Source of the DNA: JBQLZQ01 sp052168355
Lineage (GTDB): Bacteria; Pseudomonadota; Alphaproteobacteria; DSM-16000; Inquilinaceae
Length of the DNA stretch: 64,000 nucleotides
Assembly: GCA_052168355.1 (NCBI GenBank)
Contig: JBQLZQ010000080.1
Coordinates: forward strand, 1-64,000
Direction of reading: 5' to 3'
In this document: in pieces, positions 24,338 through 33,752 of the stretch
Layout: every line of letters begins with the position of its first letter
Numbering within the stretch: the first letter of the stretch is position 1
Program-made: the position numbers and the translations under genes
Notes under the pieces: model-generated
Database searches by the model: none
What the model was told of the DNA's origin: nothing
The model's input: the letters and a program-made list of their open reading frames with translations, nothing else

Positions 24338-25672
24338 ATGAAAAGGTCCGACGATGTGGCTCTGACGGTTCCCCCTCTCACCGGCGACACCACGGCGCAG
24401 GAGGCCGAGGCCCTGGCTTTTTTGCGCGCCCTGACCGAGGCCCAGAAAGCGGGTGAGGAGGCGGTGCAGACGCGGGTCCGGGAACTGCTCGAAAGGGCGG
24501 GCTGCACAACCGAGGCGGTTTCCTACGATCCGAAGCGCGTTCCTGTCGTCGGTGAATTCGCGCTTGAAAGCGCCCAGACCCAGGGCAACCGCACCAACGT
24601 GGTGGGGCGCCTGAAAGGCGATCCCGACTTTCGTTCCCTGCTGTTGTTCGCCCATCCCGACAGCGAACCGGTGGCCGACAGCGACAAGTGGAGCGTCGAT
24701 CCGTTCGCCGGGACGGTCGAGGATGGCCGGTTCCATGGCTGGGGCGTGGCGGACGATCTTGCCGGTATCGCAGCGGCGGCGCTGGCGATAGCCCGCGCCG
24801 CGTCGTCCGGCGTCCGGCTGGGTGACGTGATCATGGCCAGCGTGCCCAGCAAGCGTCACGCGCGCGGCGTGGCGGCCGTTCTCCATGACGGACTGACAGC
24901 CGATGCCGCGCTGTATCTCCATCCCGCCGAATCCGGCGCGGGTCTCAATGAAATCAAGGCGTTCGCCTCAGGGCATCTGGAATTTCGCATCCGCGTCAAA
25001 GGCCGTCTGCCCGACACGACCGAGCCGGGACACACCGCCTTTGCGCATATGGGCGTCAATCCGATCGACAAGGCGCTGGTGTTGATCGCCGCGCTGAGGG
25101 ATCTGGACGCCGAGCGTTCGGCCCGCGTCCGCAACGACGCGCTCGAACAGGCCGTCGGCCGGTCGACCAACATCATGGTGTCGAACATCCAGTGTGGGGC
25201 AGATCGAAAATTCGGGCGCTTGAACGACGAGTGCGTGCTCGGCGCCGCGGTTTCGTTTCCACCGGAAGAGCGGATGGAACAGGTTCAGGCGGAGATCGAA
25301 ACCGCGCTTGCGCGGGCGTCGGAGGACGATCCCTGGCTTGCCGGCAATCCCCCCGTACTGGAATGGGTGACCGGCGTCACCGGCGCGCAGTGCCGGCCCG
25401 ATCACCCGCTCTATCGGGCGGTGGAGAGTGCGGTCACGGCGGTGACCGGCACCGCGCCGCACATGAACCCCATGCATACGTCGAGCGATATCCGCAACCC
25501 GGCCGTCCAAAAAGGCATTCCCACCGTCGGCATCGGCGGTCTGGGCGGCGACCTCAGCCAGAACGGCAAGGTCGATGAATGGGTCGATGTGGCCGATTAC
25601 TTCCGCACCATCGACGCAACAGCCGCCGTCATCATCGAATGGTGCGGCTCACCACGCCGCGGTCTTCAATGA
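24338..25672 (+). CDS. M20-family metallopeptidase-like protein, unusual active site
   Basis: A 444-residue protein with the M20 (ArgE/DapE/carboxypeptidase G2) plan. Zinc ligands are seen as His106 and Asp108 in FAHPDSE, Asp139/140 in WGVADDLAG, Glu198 in HPAES and a final His in MHTSSDIRNP. The usual Glu-Glu pair that supplies the catalytic base and a bridging ligand is not at its expected place: residues 167-177 read ASVPSKRHARG. This may define an M20 subgroup with another mechanism, or a protein that binds but does not cleave. It leads the operon whose later genes open cyclic ureides and amides. ATG 24338 was preferred to 24293, which overlaps the operator. Confidence 0.8.
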   Translation: MKRSDDVALTVPPLTGDTTAQEAEALAFLRALTEAQKAGEEAVQTRVRELLERAGCTTEAVSYDPKRVPVVGEFALESAQTQGNRTNVVGRLKGDPDFRSLLLFAHPDSEPVADSDKWSVDPFAGTVEDGRFHGWGVADDLAGIAAAALAIARAASSGVRLGDVIMASVPSKRHARGVAAVLHDGLTADAALYLHPAESGAGLNEIKAFASGHLEFRIRVKGRLPDTTEPGHTAFAHMGVNPIDKALVLIAALRDLDAERSARVRNDALEQAVGRSTNIMVSNIQCGADRKFGRLNDECVLGAAVSFPPEERMEQVQAEIETALARASEDDPWLAGNPPVLEWVTGVTGAQCRPDHPLYRAVESAVTAVTGTAPHMNPMHTSSDIRNPAVQKGIPTVGIGGLGGDLSQNGKVDEWVDVADYFRTIDATAAVIIEWCGSPRRGLQ

Positions 25673-25738
25673 CCGCGGCGCCATAACGCGCCGACATCGG
25701 GTCGAACCCGACCGGCGACCAATCAGAAGGACAGGGCC

Positions 25739-26599
25739 ATGACATTTTCTCATTCTCTTCTCGGTGTGGCGCTTGCCGCGGGCGTCGTCTTCGGCGCGGC
25801 CGGTGTCGCCTCCGCTCAGGACTGCCCGGCGGATCTGCCGGTCATCGAACCCGGCAAACTCGTCATGTCGATCAACGCCACGATCCCGCCCCGTCAGTTC
25901 ATCAACGCATCGGGTGAATTGCAGGGCATGCACCCCGATCTTGGCAACGAGATCGCGCGGCGACTGTGCCTGGAACCGGAATATCGCAACGTCGGATTCG
26001 AGGTTCAGATCCCGGGTCTGGCCAACAAGCGCTGGGACATGATCAACACCGGCATGTACTACACCGAGGAGCGTTCGCGCGTCATGCGCATGGTGCCCTA
26101 TGTGGTCAATGCGCTGGCCATCGTCGTGGAGGCGGGCAACCCGCTTGGCGTGACCGGCTACGAGGACCTCGCCGGTGAGCCCGTGGGGACGGAAATCGCC
26201 GGTTTTGCCGATAACCTGATCCGCGAAATCAACGAAAAGCAGATCGCCGAAGGCATGGAAAGCATGCAGATCCAGGCCTTCAACACCTTCGCCGAAGCCT
26301 TTGCCGCGCTTGGCGCCGGTCAGGTGCGCGCCGTCTTCGGCCCGGACGCGACCGCCGTCTATTTCGCGCAGCGCGGTCAGTTCGCGGTTGGCGCCAACGG
26401 TCTGAACCCGGGTTTGCCAAGCTCCTTCGGTTTCGATCCCAGTGCCGAGGCTCTGGCCAATGCGGTGCGCGATGTTTTGGCCGACATGAAGGCCGATGGG
26501 ACCTACGACCGCATCATGGACGAATACGGCGCCACCAAGATGGACGCCTGGGACCAGTGGAGCGGCGATTTCGAGGTTTTCTACGCCCCGCAGGGCTGA
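25739..26599 (+). CDS. polar amino acid ABC transporter, substrate-binding protein
   Basis: A 286-residue family-3 binding protein. A Sec signal ends GVASAQDCP; the mature text KLVMSINATIPPRQFINASG, GMHPDLGNEIARRL and AVFGPDATAVYF follows histidine/opine-type binders. An aromatic-rich NTGMYYTEERS segment lies where the family grips the alpha-amino group, but the matching Arg/Asp are not all clear, so the cargo may be a modified amino acid or ureide. GAAGGA precedes the ATG. A strong hairpin follows the gene. Confidence 0.9.
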   Translation: MTFSHSLLGVALAAGVVFGAAGVASAQDCPADLPVIEPGKLVMSINATIPPRQFINASGELQGMHPDLGNEIARRLCLEPEYRNVGFEVQIPGLANKRWDMINTGMYYTEERSRVMRMVPYVVNALAIVVEAGNPLGVTGYEDLAGEPVGTEIAGFADNLIREINEKQIAEGMESMQIQAFNTFAEAFAALGAGQVRAVFGPDATAVYFAQRGQFAVGANGLNPGLPSSFGFDPSAEALANAVRDVLADMKADGTYDRIMDEYGATKMDAWDQWSGDFEVFYAPQG

Positions 26600-26647
26600 C
26601 ACGACGCGCCACGCGGAGCCTCGTGTTCCCGCGGCGTTGAGGGGCAA

Positions 26648-26688
26648 GGGTTGGCGCGGGCTTGCGTTGCCGCGTCAACCCTCATTTT
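26648..26688 (+). terminator. hairpin with short T-run between binding protein and permease
   Basis: GGGTTGGCGCGG (26648-26659) pairs with CCGCGTCAACCC (26670-26681) with one G-T pair, followed by TCATTTTA. This is a plausible partial terminator that leaves more binding-protein message than permease message. Confidence 0.55.
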
Positions 26689-26720
26689 ACCCGTCGTCTC
26701 TCATTTGATCGGAGAGCATT

Positions 26721-27455
26721 GTGAACTGGAGTTGGGCATACTTTTTCGAATATCTGACCAACGGGCTGATGTTGCAGGGTGCGTGGGCGACGGTATGGCT
26801 GAGTGTCGTTTCCATGATCATCGGCCTGGGGTTGGGCATCATCGCCGCCCTGATGAAGATGTACGGCAACAAGGCGCTTCAGGTATCGGCCAATTTCTAC
26901 ATCTGGCTGTTCCGCGGTACGCCGATCCTGATCCAGCTGGTCATCATCTATACGGGCCTGCCCCAGATCGGCATTCGCCTCACGGTCATTGAATCGGCCA
27001 TCATCGGCCTGGCCTTGAACGAGGGAGCCTATCTGGCCGAAATCATCCGGGCCGGCATCATGTCGGTCGACAAGGGGCAGAACGATGCCGGGCGGTCGCT
27101 CGGGATGACATGGCCTCAACGAATGCGCATCGTCATTCTGCCACAGGCCACACGCACCATCATCCCGCCGCTGGGCAACCAGTTCAACGGCATGCTGAAG
27201 ACCACGTCGCTTGCCTCCGTGATTTCGATGGAGGAATTGATGCGCAATGCGCAGATGCTGGCGCAGGTCGAGTTTCGCATCCTCGAAGTCTATGTCGTCG
27301 CCGCCATCTGGTATCTCATCCTGGTCTCGATTTGGCACCAGATCCAGATGCGCATCGAGGCGCATTATGAGAAACCCTTTGGCCCCGCCGCCGCCATCGC
27401 GCCCGAAGGCGAGCGGGAACTGGAAAAAGCCGTTCGCGCCGCCGGCCAGGCATAG
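26721..27455 (+). CDS. polar amino acid ABC transporter, permease
   Basis: A 244-residue HisM/HisQ-type permease with about five membrane segments. The signature FRGTPILIQLVIIYTGLPQI and the EAA loop YLAEIIRAGIMSVDKGQNDA are typical. The start is GTG 26721 after a GGAGAG site. Only one permease gene is present, so the pore is presumably a homodimer. Confidence 0.92.
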   Translation: MNWSWAYFFEYLTNGLMLQGAWATVWLSVVSMIIGLGLGIIAALMKMYGNKALQVSANFYIWLFRGTPILIQLVIIYTGLPQIGIRLTVIESAIIGLALNEGAYLAEIIRAGIMSVDKGQNDAGRSLGMTWPQRMRIVILPQATRTIIPPLGNQFNGMLKTTSLASVISMEELMRNAQMLAQVEFRILEVYVVAAIWYLILVSIWHQIQMRIEAHYEKPFGPAAAIAPEGERELEKAVRAAGQA

Positions 27456-27470
27456 GATTGGACATGGGAT

Positions 27471-28349
27471 ATGACGTCAGCCATGGGAAATGATGGTGCC
27501 ATGATCAAAGCAGATGCAAGCACTCCCCCACCCGCCGAATCGCCGGCGGCCAATGGCATCTCGCGCCCTGCGAAAACGCTCGGCGAACCGATCGTCGAGA
27601 TCGAGCAGGTCACCAAGTCGTTCCACGGCGTAGAAGTCTTGAAAGGCGTCTCCCTGACGGTGCGGCAGAGTGAGGTGGTGGTGATCGCGGGCCGCTCGGG
27701 AAGCGGCAAAAGCACGCTGTTGCGCTGTATCGACCAGTTGGAAACCATCGACAGCGGGCGCATTCTTGCCTGCGGTAACCTCCTGGGGTTTCGCGACAAG
27801 GGCGGCCGCCTGGTGCCCCTGTCGGATCGGAAGATCGCGCGTCAGCAGCGCGATCTGGGCATGGTGTTTCAGAACTTCAACCTGTTTCCCCACATCTCGG
27901 TTATCGACAACATCACGGTCGCCCCGATCAAGATCAAGAAGGTGCCGCGCGATGTCGCGCGTGAGGAGGCGCGGGCGCTGCTGGAGCGCGTCGGGCTGCC
28001 GGAGAAGGAGAATGCCTATCCCCGTCAGCTTTCCGGCGGCCAGCAGCAGCGGGTGGCCATCGCCAGGGCGCTGGCCATGAAACCCAAGGTTCTTCTGTTC
28101 GACGAGCCGACATCGGCGCTGGACCCGGAGATGATCTCCGAGGTCCTGGATGTGATGGTCGATCTCTCCCATCGGGGCATGACGATGATCGTTGTCACCC
28201 ATGAGATGGGGTTCGCCCGCGCCGCGGCGGATCGCGTCCTGCTGATGCATGAAGGTCGGATCGTCGAGGAGGCGCCGCCGGACCGGTTTTTTACGGCCCC
28301 GGAGAGCGAGCATACCAAGGCTTTCCTGTCCAAGATATTGCAGCACTAG
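27471..28349 (+). CDS. polar amino acid ABC transporter, ATPase
   Basis: A 292-residue ATPase of the HisP/GlnQ class with complete motifs: GRSGSGKST, LGMVFQNFNLFPH, QLSGGQQQR, LLFDEPTSALD and VTHEMGFAR. An Ala/Pro-rich N-terminal extension of about 35 residues precedes the domain; start ATG 27471 is uncertain, since ATG 27483 and 27501 are in frame. It powers the permease encoded just before it. Confidence 0.92.
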   Translation: MTSAMGNDGAMIKADASTPPPAESPAANGISRPAKTLGEPIVEIEQVTKSFHGVEVLKGVSLTVRQSEVVVIAGRSGSGKSTLLRCIDQLETIDSGRILACGNLLGFRDKGGRLVPLSDRKIARQQRDLGMVFQNFNLFPHISVIDNITVAPIKIKKVPRDVAREEARALLERVGLPEKENAYPRQLSGGQQQRVAIARALAMKPKVLLFDEPTSALDPEMISEVLDVMVDLSHRGMTMIVVTHEMGFARAAADRVLLMHEGRIVEEAPPDRFFTAPESEHTKAFLSKILQH

Positions 28350-28357
28350 GTCCTGCG

Positions 28358-29431
28358 ATGAGCGTTGCAACCGATCCTCAGGACAACGACCCAGGTTCCG
28401 CTTTCCCAATGGTGCGGACGGTTCATGGCGACCGGCCGGCCGGCCGGTACGCCAATGTGCTGATTCATGAACATGTTCTGTTCGATATCGCGCCGCCCGG
28501 CAGAGACCGGTCGGACGGCGATGATTTGACCATGAACAACCGCTGGCAAACGGACTATCTGTCGAATGCCAACCCGGGCAATGCACGGCAGCAGGACGTG
28601 GACATTGCGGCTCTTGAACTGCGCGCGTTGGCCCATGAGGGCGGCGAGTTGATCGTCGACCAGTCGGTCGACGGGCTCGCCCGCGACGCCGAGGGCCTGC
28701 GTCAAGCATCGCTGACATCGGGCTGCGACGTCGTCGTGGCGGCTGGAACCTACACGGCGCCCTATCTTGGCGCGGACATTCTCGCCTTTGACGTCGATGC
28801 GCTGGCGCAACGCTTTGTCGGCGAACTGACCGACGGGGTGGACGGCACGTCCATTCGCGCGGGCCTGATCGGCGAAATCGGCTGCTCCTGGCCGTTGGAG
28901 CCGGTCGAGCGCCGCGCCCTGATCGCGGCTGTCCACGCCGCGCGTGAAACCGGTGCCGGCATCAGCGTCCATCCGGGGCGGCACCCCAGGGCGCCGTTCG
29001 AGATTGTCGATATTCTGGAAGGCGAGGGCGCGGACCTGTCGCGCTGCGCGATCTGCCATATGGATCGCACCTATCCCGAAGGCGATGGCCCGGTCGAACT
29101 GGCCCGCACCGGGGTGATGGTGGAGTGGGATTTCTTCGGCATCGAGACGTCGCACTACTGGATGAGCAATGTCGAGTTGCCGACCGACCGCGGACGTCTG
29201 CGCGCCATCCGGAAAATGTTCGATGCGGGGCTGGAGACCAGCGTTCTGATCAGCCATGACATTTGCACCCGCACCCGCATGCAGACGTTCGGCGGTCATG
29301 GCTATGGCCATATCCTGCGCAATGTCCGCCCGCTGATGGCGCTTTTGGGGTTTACCGCCGACGAAATTCGTCAGCTGTCTCGAACCAATCCGCTTCGCCT
29401 TCTCGCCCTTTCCCCGGATGGATGCGCATGA
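28358..29431 (+). CDS. phosphotriesterase-family metal-dependent hydrolase
   Basis: A 357-residue barrel of the PTE/PLL/Php group. Metal ligands are visible: His37 and His39 in LIHEHVLFD, a bridging Glu in GLIGEIGCSW (as in PHP-type members, where PTE itself has a carbamylated Lys), His in GISVHPGRH, His in AICHMDRTY and Asp in LISHDICTR. Natural substrates of this group are lactones and N-acyl amides, so hydrolysis of a ring or amide intermediate is a sensible role here. It ends in an ATGA overlap with the DapA-family gene. Confidence 0.88.
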   Translation: MSVATDPQDNDPGSAFPMVRTVHGDRPAGRYANVLIHEHVLFDIAPPGRDRSDGDDLTMNNRWQTDYLSNANPGNARQQDVDIAALELRALAHEGGELIVDQSVDGLARDAEGLRQASLTSGCDVVVAAGTYTAPYLGADILAFDVDALAQRFVGELTDGVDGTSIRAGLIGEIGCSWPLEPVERRALIAAVHAARETGAGISVHPGRHPRAPFEIVDILEGEGADLSRCAICHMDRTYPEGDGPVELARTGVMVEWDFFGIETSHYWMSNVELPTDRGRLRAIRKMFDAGLETSVLISHDICTRTRMQTFGGHGYGHILRNVRPLMALLGFTADEIRQLSRTNPLRLLALSPDGCA

Positions 29432-30327
29432 GCACACCGTTTCGAGGTACCTATACCGTGATGGTCACGCCATTCGATGCGTCCGGAGCGGTCAATCTGG
29501 CCGCCCTGGCGGAGTTCACCGAATGGCAGATCGGGCAAGGCATTCATGGGTTGATCCCGCTTGGCTCCACCGGCGAGTTTCTGTCGATGACCGACGAAGA
29601 GCGTCATGCCGTCGCCCGAACCGTCGTCGAGGTTGCGGCGGGCCGGGTGCCGGTTCTCATCGGCACGGGGGCCGAGTGGACCGACACCGTCGTTCGCGAC
29701 AGCCGCGCGGCCGAGGCCATGGGCGCCGACGGCGTGATGATCATCCCGCCCTTCTACTCGACGCCGACCGAGGACGAGCTGTTTGCCCACTACGACAAGG
29801 TCGCAAGCGCGATCTCCATTCCCATCATGGCCTATAACAACCCGGCAACCGCCAATGTCGATCTCACGCCGCCCGTGCTCGCCCGGTTGAGCCAAATCGA
29901 CAATGTCCGGTACGTCAAGGAAAGCACGCTGGAGGTCACCCGCATTCGCGACATCCTTGAGCTTTGCGGTGACCGGATGACGGTGTTCGGCGGCATCCTG
30001 GGGTTTGAGTCGTTCGTCGAAGGTGCCGAAGGCTGGGTCGCGGTTGGCTCCAACATCCTGCCCGCCGACTTTGCCCGCCTTTTCACGCTGACCGTCGATG
30101 AACGGGACTATGATGCGGCGCGCGCGCTCTACAAACGCATCCTGCCGGTGATCCGGATGGTCGGCGGCCATCACTATGTGTCGGCAACCAAGGCGGCGTT
30201 GGAGGTGATGGGCCGCGATGTCGGTGCCCCGCGCGCCCCGCGTCTGCCGGTGACCGCAAAACAACGCGCCGTGATCGCTGCGATCATGGCCGGCTTTGAC
30301 GCGCATCCGGCCAAAATACCGGCATGA
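29428..30327 (+). CDS. DapA/NAL-family class I aldolase
   Basis: A 299-residue enzyme of the dihydrodipicolinate synthase/N-acetylneuraminate lyase family. The pyruvate-binding GSTGEFLSM, the catalytic Tyr in MAYNNP and the Schiff-base Lys in RYVKESTLE are present. Such enzymes add or remove pyruvate or act as dehydratase/decarboxylases on keto acids. The catabolic setting argues for cleavage rather than lysine biosynthesis. The ATG at 29428 overlaps the previous stop; frame upstream to 29263 is a shadow. Confidence 0.9.
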   Translation: MSTPFRGTYTVMVTPFDASGAVNLAALAEFTEWQIGQGIHGLIPLGSTGEFLSMTDEERHAVARTVVEVAAGRVPVLIGTGAEWTDTVVRDSRAAEAMGADGVMIIPPFYSTPTEDELFAHYDKVASAISIPIMAYNNPATANVDLTPPVLARLSQIDNVRYVKESTLEVTRIRDILELCGDRMTVFGGILGFESFVEGAEGWVAVGSNILPADFARLFTLTVDERDYDAARALYKRILPVIRMVGGHHYVSATKAALEVMGRDVGAPRAPRLPVTAKQRAVIAAIMAGFDAHPAKIPA

Positions 30328-30340
30328 CCGACCGGCAGGC

Positions 30341-33250
30341 ATGAGCGACAGCGATCCGGGGTCAGGAACGTTCGATTTCGACGGCACGGCCGTGACCGCC
30401 TTGCCCCATGACACGGTGGCAACCGCGCTTACCCGAGCCGGCTTCACCGACCTGCGCCTGTCCAGGCAAGGCGAACCGCGCGGCGTGTTTTGCGGCATCG
30501 GTCTGTGCCATGACTGTCTTGTCGAGGTCGATGGCCGCCAGGCCCAGCGGGCCTGCATGACGAGCGTGCAAGGCGTCAAATCGGTGCGTCGTCATGCTGA
30601 AGGGAAGCCCGCCCAGCTGGCACGTTTGGCGCCCGAACCAGACGGTGGCGATCCCTCTCCCATGCGCGTCGATCTGGCCATCGTGGGCGCAGGTCCGGCG
30701 GGTATCATGGCGGCCCTGACGGCCTCAGGCGCGTCTCTGTCGACGGTGCTGATCGATGAACGCCCTTATGCCGGCGGACAATACTTCAAACCCGATGTCA
30801 CGGCCCAGCGTGGTGCCCGGAAAGACGGTCAGCACCAGGCCGGCGATACCCTGCGCGCCCGCCTCGCGATGACAAGCGTAAGGCACCTGACGGATCACAC
30901 CGTGTGGTATGCCGAGCGGAACGTCGACGATGATGAAGCCCGTCAACGCCCGACCATAACTCTTGGCGTCATCGGTGATGGCGTGGCGAAGGTGATCATC
31001 GCCCGCGCCGTCATCCTGGCAACCGGCGCCTACGAACGCCCGCCGCTGGTTCCCGGCTGGACCCTGCCGGGCGTGATGACCATTGGCGCGGCACAGTCCT
31101 TCGTCCGCAGCTATGGCGTGGTGCCGGGCCAGCGGGTCGTGATTGCCGGCAACGGCCCGCTTGGTTTGCAGCTTGCGACCGAGTTGATCAGGCTTAGGAC
31201 CCCACCGCTGGCGGTGGTCGAGCGGGGCGAACCGGGGCGCTTGATAAAGGCGGCGCGGTTGGCGGCCGGTGCCTGGTATGCACCGGACCTGGTTGCCAAG
31301 GGTGCCGGCATGCGGGCTGCATTGTGGCGCGCCGGCGTGCCGCTTCTGGAGGGTTGGCAGGTCACCGCTTTCGACGGCGGCGGCAAGGTCGAAACGGTCC
31401 GCCTTGGCGCCGTCGACGGTGGCCAGCAAACGTGTGCGTTTGCCGTCGATACGGCGTGCGTGGGCGAAGGCTTCCTGCCGCAGGCCGAACTTGCCCGCGC
31501 ACTTGGCTGCGAGTGCGACAAGGACCCGGTCAGCGGCTTCCTTGTCCCACGGCGCGATGGCGAGGGCGCAAGCTCCAAACCCGGCATTTGGATCGCCGGT
31601 GACGGTGGCGGCATGGGCGGCGCCCAGGTGGCTTTGGCGCAGGGCCAGATCGCGGCGCATGCGGCGCTCGGCTGGCTGGGTGCCAACCCCGTCACCGATG
31701 GCGCCCCCCGGCGGCGGCTGGCGCGGGCGAGGGGGTTCCAGCGCGCCCTTTGGACGGCCTACACGGCCCCGAACCGGCCAGAGCCGGCCGATCGAGCCAT
31801 CCTGTGCCGGTGCGAAAGCGTCAGCTTTGGCGCGGCACGGCAAGCCATCGCCCGGGGGGCCCGCAGCCTGGGGGCGTTGAAGCGGGAAACACGCCTTGGC
31901 ATGGGCCGCTGCCAAGGCCGCTACTGCAGTGGTCCGGCGTCGCAGCTCACCCGCGACGAGGAGCTTTTCGCGCCACAGGCGCCGGCCCGCCCAGTCCCGA
32001 TAGCGGCTCTGGCGATGGAAAAACCGGAATGGGGCGGGCACCGCAAGGCCGAGGCGCCGACGATACGCAAGCCCGACCTCGGCGGCGGGCAGGCCGTCGA
32101 CCTGCCCGGACAAGCCGATCTGGCCATCATCGGGGCGGGGATCATGGGGGTTTCGGCGGCCTTGCGGGCCAGCGAACTGGGCCTGGATACCGTGGTGCTC
32201 GACCGCGGCGCCATCAACGGTGAATCATCCGGCGGCAATGCCGGAAGCCTGCATCTGCAGCTCCTGTCCTTCGATTTCGGTGCCAAGACAGGGAGGCGCG
32301 GCGACGCGCTCCTGCAAACCCTCCCCCTGCAGCGCGACGCGATCGCGCTTTGGCTGGAGCTCGAGACATCGCTCGGCACGCCCTTCGAGATCGCGCTGAC
32401 CGGCGGCTTGATGCTGGCCGAGGACCCTGACCATATCGACTTTCTGAAGCGGAAAATCGCCTCCGAGCGCCGCCATGGCATCGAGGTCGAGCTTGTCGGT
32501 CCCGCCGACATTCACAAGGTGGCGCCCGCGGTATCCTCGCGCATGGTCGCCGGTGCCTGGTGCCCCGGCGAGGGCAAGATCAACCCGTTGCTCGCGACGC
32601 CGGCATTGGCCCGCGCCGCCCGCGACAACGGCGCACGGTTCTTCGAAGGCGTTCGGGTCGTCGATCTTGGCCATGAACCGGATGGCTACGCCATTCAAAC
32701 CGACACCGGCCTGCTCAAGGCGCGCCGCATCGTGCTGGCGGCGGGTGGCTGGACGGGTGCGCTGGGCGCCATGCTGGGCGTCCATTTGCCGGTCGACGGC
32801 GCGCCGCTGCAGATGATCGTCACCGAAACCGCGCCGCCGATCGCGCCCTGTCTTCTGGCCCATGCCGACCGCCATCTGACCATGAAGCAGGCGGCCGCCG
32901 GCAACATCATCATCGGCGGTGCCTGGTCGGCGGGAACGGTTGCCGGCACAGGACGCCCGCGCATTCTCAAAGACAGCCTGGAAGGCAATCTGTGGGTCGC
33001 CGAGCGGGTGGTGCCGGCCTTGAGCGGGCTTCATGCGCTGCGGTCCTGGGCGGCGATGAATGTGGACATCGACGGCGCGCCGCTTCTGGGTCCCTTGCCC
33101 GGCCTACCCGGCGCCGTGGTGGTGGCGGGCGCCAACGGCTATACGCTTGGTCCCCTGCTGGGCAAGATCGCCGCCGAAACCGTCGCGGGCGGCAGCCTGC
33201 CCGCGGCCTATCGACGTTTTTCGCCGGACCGCTTGGTCGGAACGATGTAA
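30341..33250 (+). CDS. three-part fusion oxidoreductase (HcnA-HcnB-HcnC-like)
   Basis: A 969-residue single chain that joins what are normally three subunits of hydrogen cyanide synthase, opine oxidase or D-hydroxyproline dehydrogenase. Residues 1 to about 95 are a [2Fe-2S] ferredoxin-like domain with Cys51, 56, 59 and 72 (CX4CX2CX12C). Residues 108 to about 580 are a FAD-linked reductase with GAGPAG and GNGPLGLQLA dinucleotide motifs and a BFD-like cysteine cluster (CRCE near 487, GRCQGRYC near 525). Residues 588 to the end are a DadA/HcnC-type amine oxidase opening AIIGAGIMGVSAA. The enzyme should oxidise a secondary amine or amino acid and pass electrons on. No stop or shift interrupts the 2.9 kb. 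Confidence 0.9.
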   Translation: MSDSDPGSGTFDFDGTAVTALPHDTVATALTRAGFTDLRLSRQGEPRGVFCGIGLCHDCLVEVDGRQAQRACMTSVQGVKSVRRHAEGKPAQLARLAPEPDGGDPSPMRVDLAIVGAGPAGIMAALTASGASLSTVLIDERPYAGGQYFKPDVTAQRGARKDGQHQAGDTLRARLAMTSVRHLTDHTVWYAERNVDDDEARQRPTITLGVIGDGVAKVIIARAVILATGAYERPPLVPGWTLPGVMTIGAAQSFVRSYGVVPGQRVVIAGNGPLGLQLATELIRLRTPPLAVVERGEPGRLIKAARLAAGAWYAPDLVAKGAGMRAALWRAGVPLLEGWQVTAFDGGGKVETVRLGAVDGGQQTCAFAVDTACVGEGFLPQAELARALGCECDKDPVSGFLVPRRDGEGASSKPGIWIAGDGGGMGGAQVALAQGQIAAHAALGWLGANPVTDGAPRRRLARARGFQRALWTAYTAPNRPEPADRAILCRCESVSFGAARQAIARGARSLGALKRETRLGMGRCQGRYCSGPASQLTRDEELFAPQAPARPVPIAALAMEKPEWGGHRKAEAPTIRKPDLGGGQAVDLPGQADLAIIGAGIMGVSAALRASELGLDTVVLDRGAINGESSGGNAGSLHLQLLSFDFGAKTGRRGDALLQTLPLQRDAIALWLELETSLGTPFEIALTGGLMLAEDPDHIDFLKRKIASERRHGIEVELVGPADIHKVAPAVSSRMVAGAWCPGEGKINPLLATPALARAARDNGARFFEGVRVVDLGHEPDGYAIQTDTGLLKARRIVLAAGGWTGALGAMLGVHLPVDGAPLQMIVTETAPPIAPCLLAHADRHLTMKQAAAGNIIIGGAWSAGTVAGTGRPRILKDSLEGNLWVAERVVPALSGLHALRSWAAMNVDIDGAPLLGPLPGLPGAVVVAGANGYTLGPLLGKIAAETVAGGSLPAAYRRFSPDRLVGTM

Positions 33251-33278
33251 CCAACCCTCGCATACAGAAGGAAGTACA

Positions 33279-33689
33279 ATGGATATCAAGGTGACCGCCG
33301 CGGGCTTCACGTTTCTCGGCGATTTCGAAACCGCTCTTGCGCCCCAGACCGTCGCGGCCTTTCGCGCCCACATGCCCTATGACAGCCAGGTGGTGCATGT
33401 GCGCTGGAGCGGGGAAGGCGTATGGGTGCCCTTGGGCGACACCGATTTTGGCGTCGGCTACGAAAACCACACAAGCCACCCGGCGCCGGGTCACATCATC
33501 CTGTACCCCGGCGGCATCAGCGAAACCGAGATATTGCTGGCCTACGGCGGCGTCGATTTTTCCTCCAAGATGGGACAACTGGCGGGCAACCATTTCATCA
33601 CCCTGCGTGAAGGGCTGGAGAACCTGCCCGAGGTCGGCCGCAAGGCCCTGTGGGAAGGCGCGCAGCCGATCCGCTTTGAGATGCTTTGA
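33279..33689 (+). CDS. DUF3830-family protein (cyclophilin-like fold)
   Basis: A 136-residue soluble protein recognised as DUF3830 from TAAGFTFLGDFETALAPQT, QVVHVRWSGEGVWVPLGD and ENHTSHPAPGHIILYPGGIS. The family is predicted to have a cyclophilin-like barrel and recurs beside hydantoinase and amidase genes, but no activity is established. GAAGGA lies before the ATG. It could assist ring opening or bind the substrate of the dihydropyrimidinase that follows 63 bases later. Confidence 0.82.
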   Translation: MDIKVTAAGFTFLGDFETALAPQTVAAFRAHMPYDSQVVHVRWSGEGVWVPLGDTDFGVGYENHTSHPAPGHIILYPGGISETEILLAYGGVDFSSKMGQLAGNHFITLREGLENLPEVGRKALWEGAQPIRFEML

Positions 33690-33752
33690 TCGTTGAGAGC
33701 CCGTCTCGAAAACGGGCCGGTCTTTTTGCAAACCGAGAAGGGACACGAGTCC

